Assembly: GCA_044356865.1 (NCBI GenBank)
Contig: JBIKVN010000212.1
Span: 1-5,718, forward strand
Length of the DNA stretch: 5,718 bases
Direction of reading: 5' to 3'
DNA from: JBEIUL01 sp044356865
GTDB lineage: Bacteria > Planctomycetota > Phycisphaerae > Phycisphaerales > SM1A02
Shown: positions 5,205-5,718 of the stretch, piece by piece
Layout of the letters: each line of letters begins with the position of its first letter
How positions within the stretch are numbered: the stretch's first letter is position 1
The notes under the pieces: model-generated
The model's input: the letters and a program-made list of their open reading frames with translations, nothing else
What the model was told of the DNA's origin: nothing
Database searches by the model: none
Position numbers and translations under genes: made by a program

Positions 5205-5718
5205 ATGCGAACGGTGGCTCTCGCCGCGATCTCGCTGGCATGCGGACTCGTCGCCGCCCTGGTCTTTGCCCGCACCCTGCTGCTGGGCGTCGAACGGGGT
5301 GACCAGCCGCTGTCGGGTTGGCTCTACGCCCGCGACGGTTGGCTGTGGGAAGGGGCGACCGACGCGTCGCTCGGCCTGCGATGGGTGAACCTCGAGCGTC
5401 GTTGGGCCCGGAGCAACGATCCGAATCTCGAGCTCCGCACCATGCCCGCCTGGTCGGAGCCTCCGCGTGACCTGCCGGCTCCCCGCGGGGCCTCGTGGCG
5501 GGTCGCGACGCTTGGGGTCGGCTGGCCTTGGCCGCTCCTGGCCCGCCAGTGGCAGGTCGACGACGACGGCGGCTTTCCGCCCCACCCGCCGCTCGACGAC
5601 GACGGCCTCACCCTCGAGATCGCAGCCCGCCGGTTTCTCGAGCCGCACCCGTCGGCCACCTGGACGATCCTGTGGAGCGGGCTGGTCGCCGACGCGACGG
5701 TCTTCGCGGTGCCCTTCG
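5205..5718 (+). CDS. Uncharacterised membrane-anchored protein (3' end outside window)
   Basis: An ATG three bases after the helicase TGA opens a frame with no stop to the window edge; 171 residues are visible. Residues about 4-28 form a hydrophobic segment (ALAAISLACGLVAALVF then a short Arg-containing end), a signal anchor or first membrane helix. The middle is soluble and tryptophan-rich, with VGWPWPLLARQW and acidic turns (VDDDG, LDDDG). Near the edge WTILWSGLVADATVFAVPF looks like the start of a second membrane helix. This order, with a W-x-G before the second helix, recalls small uncharacterised membrane proteins common in planctomycetes; that resemblance is from memory of the pattern, not a search. 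The Shine-Dalgarno-like GGGG of the helicase's last codons precedes the start. Tight spacing suggests cotranscription with the helicase, but no functional link is known. G/C-rich codon use matches the helicase and supports a real gene. Confidence 0.75.
   Translation, partial: MRTVALAAISLACGLVAALVFARTLLLGVERGDQPLSGWLYARDGWLWEGATDASLGLRWVNLERRWARSNDPNLELRTMPAWSEPPRDLPAPRGASWRVATLGVGWPWPLLARQWQVDDDGGFPPHPPLDDDGLTLEIAARRFLEPHPSATWTILWSGLVADATVFAVPF

Noticed and set aside
3594..5648. A 684-codon open frame on the minus strand opposite the helicase
   Set aside because: Its translation is low in complexity, rich in Arg, Gly, Ala and Leu with no family motif, and it mirrors the G/C-biased codons of the helicase, whose full motif set proves the plus strand is coding.

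Overview
The window looks like chromosomal DNA from a GC-rich bacterium, most likely a member of the Planctomycetota. This is an inference. It rests on the strong G/C preference at third codon positions, weak or absent Shine-Dalgarno sites before most genes, two sulfotransferase genes beside a surface-carbohydrate-type gene, and a final membrane protein whose layout (N-terminal helix, tryptophan-rich middle, second hydrophobic segment opening with a W-x-G-containing stretch) recalls uncharacterised planctomycete proteins. No rRNA, tRNA, CRISPR array, insertion sequence or phage gene was seen.

Left part (1-2654): the 3' end of a GT-B-like surface carbohydrate protein reads rightward and meets, tail to tail across 36 bases, a leftward pair of sulfotransferase genes. 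The two sulfotransferases overlap by four bases (GTGA) and should be translated together. They differ from each other: one is Stf0-like, the other a generic PAPS-dependent type. Together with the carbohydrate gene they suggest that a surface polysaccharide or glycoconjugate is built and sulfated here, but no substrate can be read from the sequence.

Middle part (2655-3737): about 300 bases without a recognisable gene are followed by a leftward hicB-hicA toxin-antitoxin pair joined by an ATGA overlap. The HicB antitoxin is intact. HicA carries an in-frame TGA where the family normally has a glycine, so the toxin appears inactivated or truncated; the part of its reading frame beyond the TGA is too short and too broken to stand out as an ORF. 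The 328 bases between hicB and the rightward helicase gene hold at least seven perfect inverted repeats, including two alternative hairpins ending in six T's and two strong hairpins in the probable helicase leader.

Right part (3738-5718): a complete DEAD-box RNA helicase of the RhlE/RhlB type with a basic tail is followed after three bases by a membrane protein gene that runs off the window. These two probably form an operon.

The gene content is mostly ordinary. The points most worth a second look are the broken hicA beside an intact hicB, the dyad-rich divergent intergenic region, and the unusual motif VI of the helicase. I found no convincing new multi-gene system.
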